In this document: positions 63,054 through 64,000 of the stretch, piece by piece
Numbering within the stretch: the first letter of the stretch is position 1
Layout: each line of letters begins with the position of its first letter
Assembly (NCBI RefSeq): GCF_013116825.1
Contig: NZ_JABFNS010000017.1
Span: 19,871-83,870, forward strand
Origin: Myxococcus xanthus
GTDB lineage: Bacteria > Myxococcota > Myxococcia > Myxococcales > Myxococcaceae
DNA: 64,000 bases
Reading direction: 5' to 3'
The notes under the pieces: model-generated
Told to the model about the DNA's origin: nothing
The model's input: only the letters and a program-made list of their open reading frames with translations
The model's database searches: none
Translations under genes and position numbers: made by a program

Positions 63054-63819
63054 GCAGCACCCTTCCTTCCATGCCTCCGGCGACAGTGACGACTTCACCC
63101 GTCACATGTCCGGAGATTCGGTCCGACGCGAGCGACACCACCACCCGCGCCACGTCCACCGGCTGCGCCACCTTGCGCAGCGGCATCGTCCGCGTGACGC
63201 GCTCAACGAAGCCCGGCTGGGCCAGTTTGTCGCGGCTGCGGTCCACCGCCGTCCATCCCGGGCACACGACGTTGACGCGGCCCAGGGGCGCGATGCGGCC
63301 CAATTCGTTCTTGAGGCTCTTGAGGAAGCCGCTCGCCAGCGCGCCCTTGGCGGCGGCGTAGTCAGCGTGTCCAGCTTCACCGAACAGCCCCGCCGTGGAG
63401 CTGATGATGACGATGTTGCCCGTCTTCGTGGTGGCCACGTGCCGCAGGAAGGCACGGCAGCACAGGAAGACGCTGTCCAGGTTCTCCGCCAGCGTGCGGC
63501 GCCAGCGCGCCAAGGACATCTCCCAGACAGGTTCATCCGGGGCGGGCCAGACGCCCGCGTTGCACACCAGCACGTCCAGCCGCCCCAGCGCGGCCACCGC
63601 CGCGGGAACCAACGCGTCGACGTCGGCCTCCACCGTCAGGTCCGCGCGCAGCGCCGCGCCGCCGACGTCGCGCGCCAGCGCCTGGGCCTTCTCGATACTG
63701 GAGTGGTGGTGCACTGCCACCTTCGCGCCTTCTTCCGCGAAGGTATGGACCAGGGCGGTGCCGATTCCTCCGGCGCCGCCCGTGACCAGGACGCCTCTGC
63801 CCTGCAGCTCCGTGTCCAT
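63043..63819 (-). CDS. short-chain dehydrogenase/reductase
   Basis: The 258-residue protein starts at MDTELQGRGVLVTGGAGGIG (ATG 63819). The cofactor loop TGGAGGIGTAL, LVCNAGVWPA (NAG), IISSTAG (catalytic Ser), DYAAAKGALASGF (YxxxK) and VVCPGWTAVDR are complete. VAVHHHSS in place of an acidic residue after strand 2 suggests NADP. The end VTGEVVTVAGGMEGR is the classical SDR C-terminus. The reaction is unspecified. It is followed, with overlap, by a methyltransferase, so both may act on one substrate. The 181 bases beyond it to the window edge show no gene. Confidence 0.92.
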   Translation of the reverse strand: MDTELQGRGVLVTGGAGGIGTALVHTFAEEGAKVAVHHHSSIEKAQALARDVGGAALRADLTVEADVDALVPAAVAALGRLDVLVCNAGVWPAPDEPVWEMSLARWRRTLAENLDSVFLCCRAFLRHVATTKTGNIVIISSTAGLFGEAGHADYAAAKGALASGFLKSLKNELGRIAPLGRVNVVCPGWTAVDRSRDKLAQPGFVERVTRTMPLRKVAQPVDVARVVVSLASDRISGHVTGEVVTVAGGMEGRVLHDD

Positions 63820-64000
63820 CCGGGTGTTCTCCTCGGGTCGTGCTTTCACGGGGCCGCTTCGCGGCGGAGTCCCGGGCACACCGGCGGCGTCCGGCAGCTC
63901 ACGACGAGAAGAGGCCCCGGCGCCTGACAAGAGCCGTCCATGGACATGAAGGCCAGCGGAAAAATCCGCCCCGCCCCCTGCGTTGGGACCGGCCCCCACC

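Overview
The window looks like chromosomal DNA from a myxobacterium (Myxococcus/Corallococcus type). This is inferred from very high GC with strong third-position bias, Hanks-type Ser/Thr kinases fused to ATPase/TPR regions, an FHA-fused sigma54 activator, two FtsH paralogues, PilZ and BON proteins, many lipoproteins and tiny ribbon-helix-helix proteins of a type common in Myxococcales. No rRNA, CRISPR array, intact phage or intact insertion sequence is visible. One tRNA is present.

Layout. (a) 1-9.4 kb: a sulfur/persulfide locus. A leftward run carries split YeeE/YedE transporter halves, an ECF sigma/anti-sigma pair, a rhodanese lipoprotein, a SoxB-like 5'-nucleotidase-family lipoprotein, a YeiH/PSE exporter, a DsrE-like secreted protein, a porin-like protein and the start of another ECF sigma. 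A rightward run carries a persulfide-dioxygenase-like metallo-beta-lactamase protein, a rhodanese, a TauE/SafE permease and a methyltransferase. A repeated palindrome lies between the two divergent runs. (b) 10.1-13.2 kb: a scarred islet with decayed transposase pieces, a helicase ghost, an AT-rich ArsR-SRPBCC module and a lipoprotein, ending at tRNA-Thr(CGT). (c) 13.5-22.6 kb: glutamate dehydrogenase, PilZ, HtrA, GrpE, a small sigma70 region 1.1-like protein, FtsH, a lipoprotein and Nudix. (d) 22.9-36 kb: signalling, with an XRE protein, two Ser/Thr kinases carrying pseudo-cyclase-like modules, an FHA-sigma54 activator, an unknown 772-aa protein, an FdhF/YdeP-like molybdoenzyme and a disordered BON protein. 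(e) 36-41 kb: hutU, an embedded lipoprotein and hutI, then a YafJ-like amidotransferase.

(f) 40.8-54.4 kb: the conserved bacterial block tilS-ftsH-folP-glmM-pdxJ-acpS-nnrD-tsaE (all leftward), interrupted between ftsH and folP by a stress cassette: OsmC, YceI, a LysR regulator and two pirins. Two nearly identical palindromes suggest that the LysR protein controls both sides of this cassette. (g) 54.4-64 kb: a structured intergenic region that may encode a small RNA, an inverted repeat and two tandem ribbon-helix-helix proteins; a TonB receptor translationally joined to a C-terminal-only 5'-nucleotidase lipoprotein; a long ChaN-like protein; a lipoprotein; a His-rich CpxP-like protein; and an overlapping SDR-methyltransferase pair.

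Start sites were chosen from visible Shine-Dalgarno sequences, signal peptides, family N-termini and overlaps. All family assignments are read from sequence motifs without database searches.
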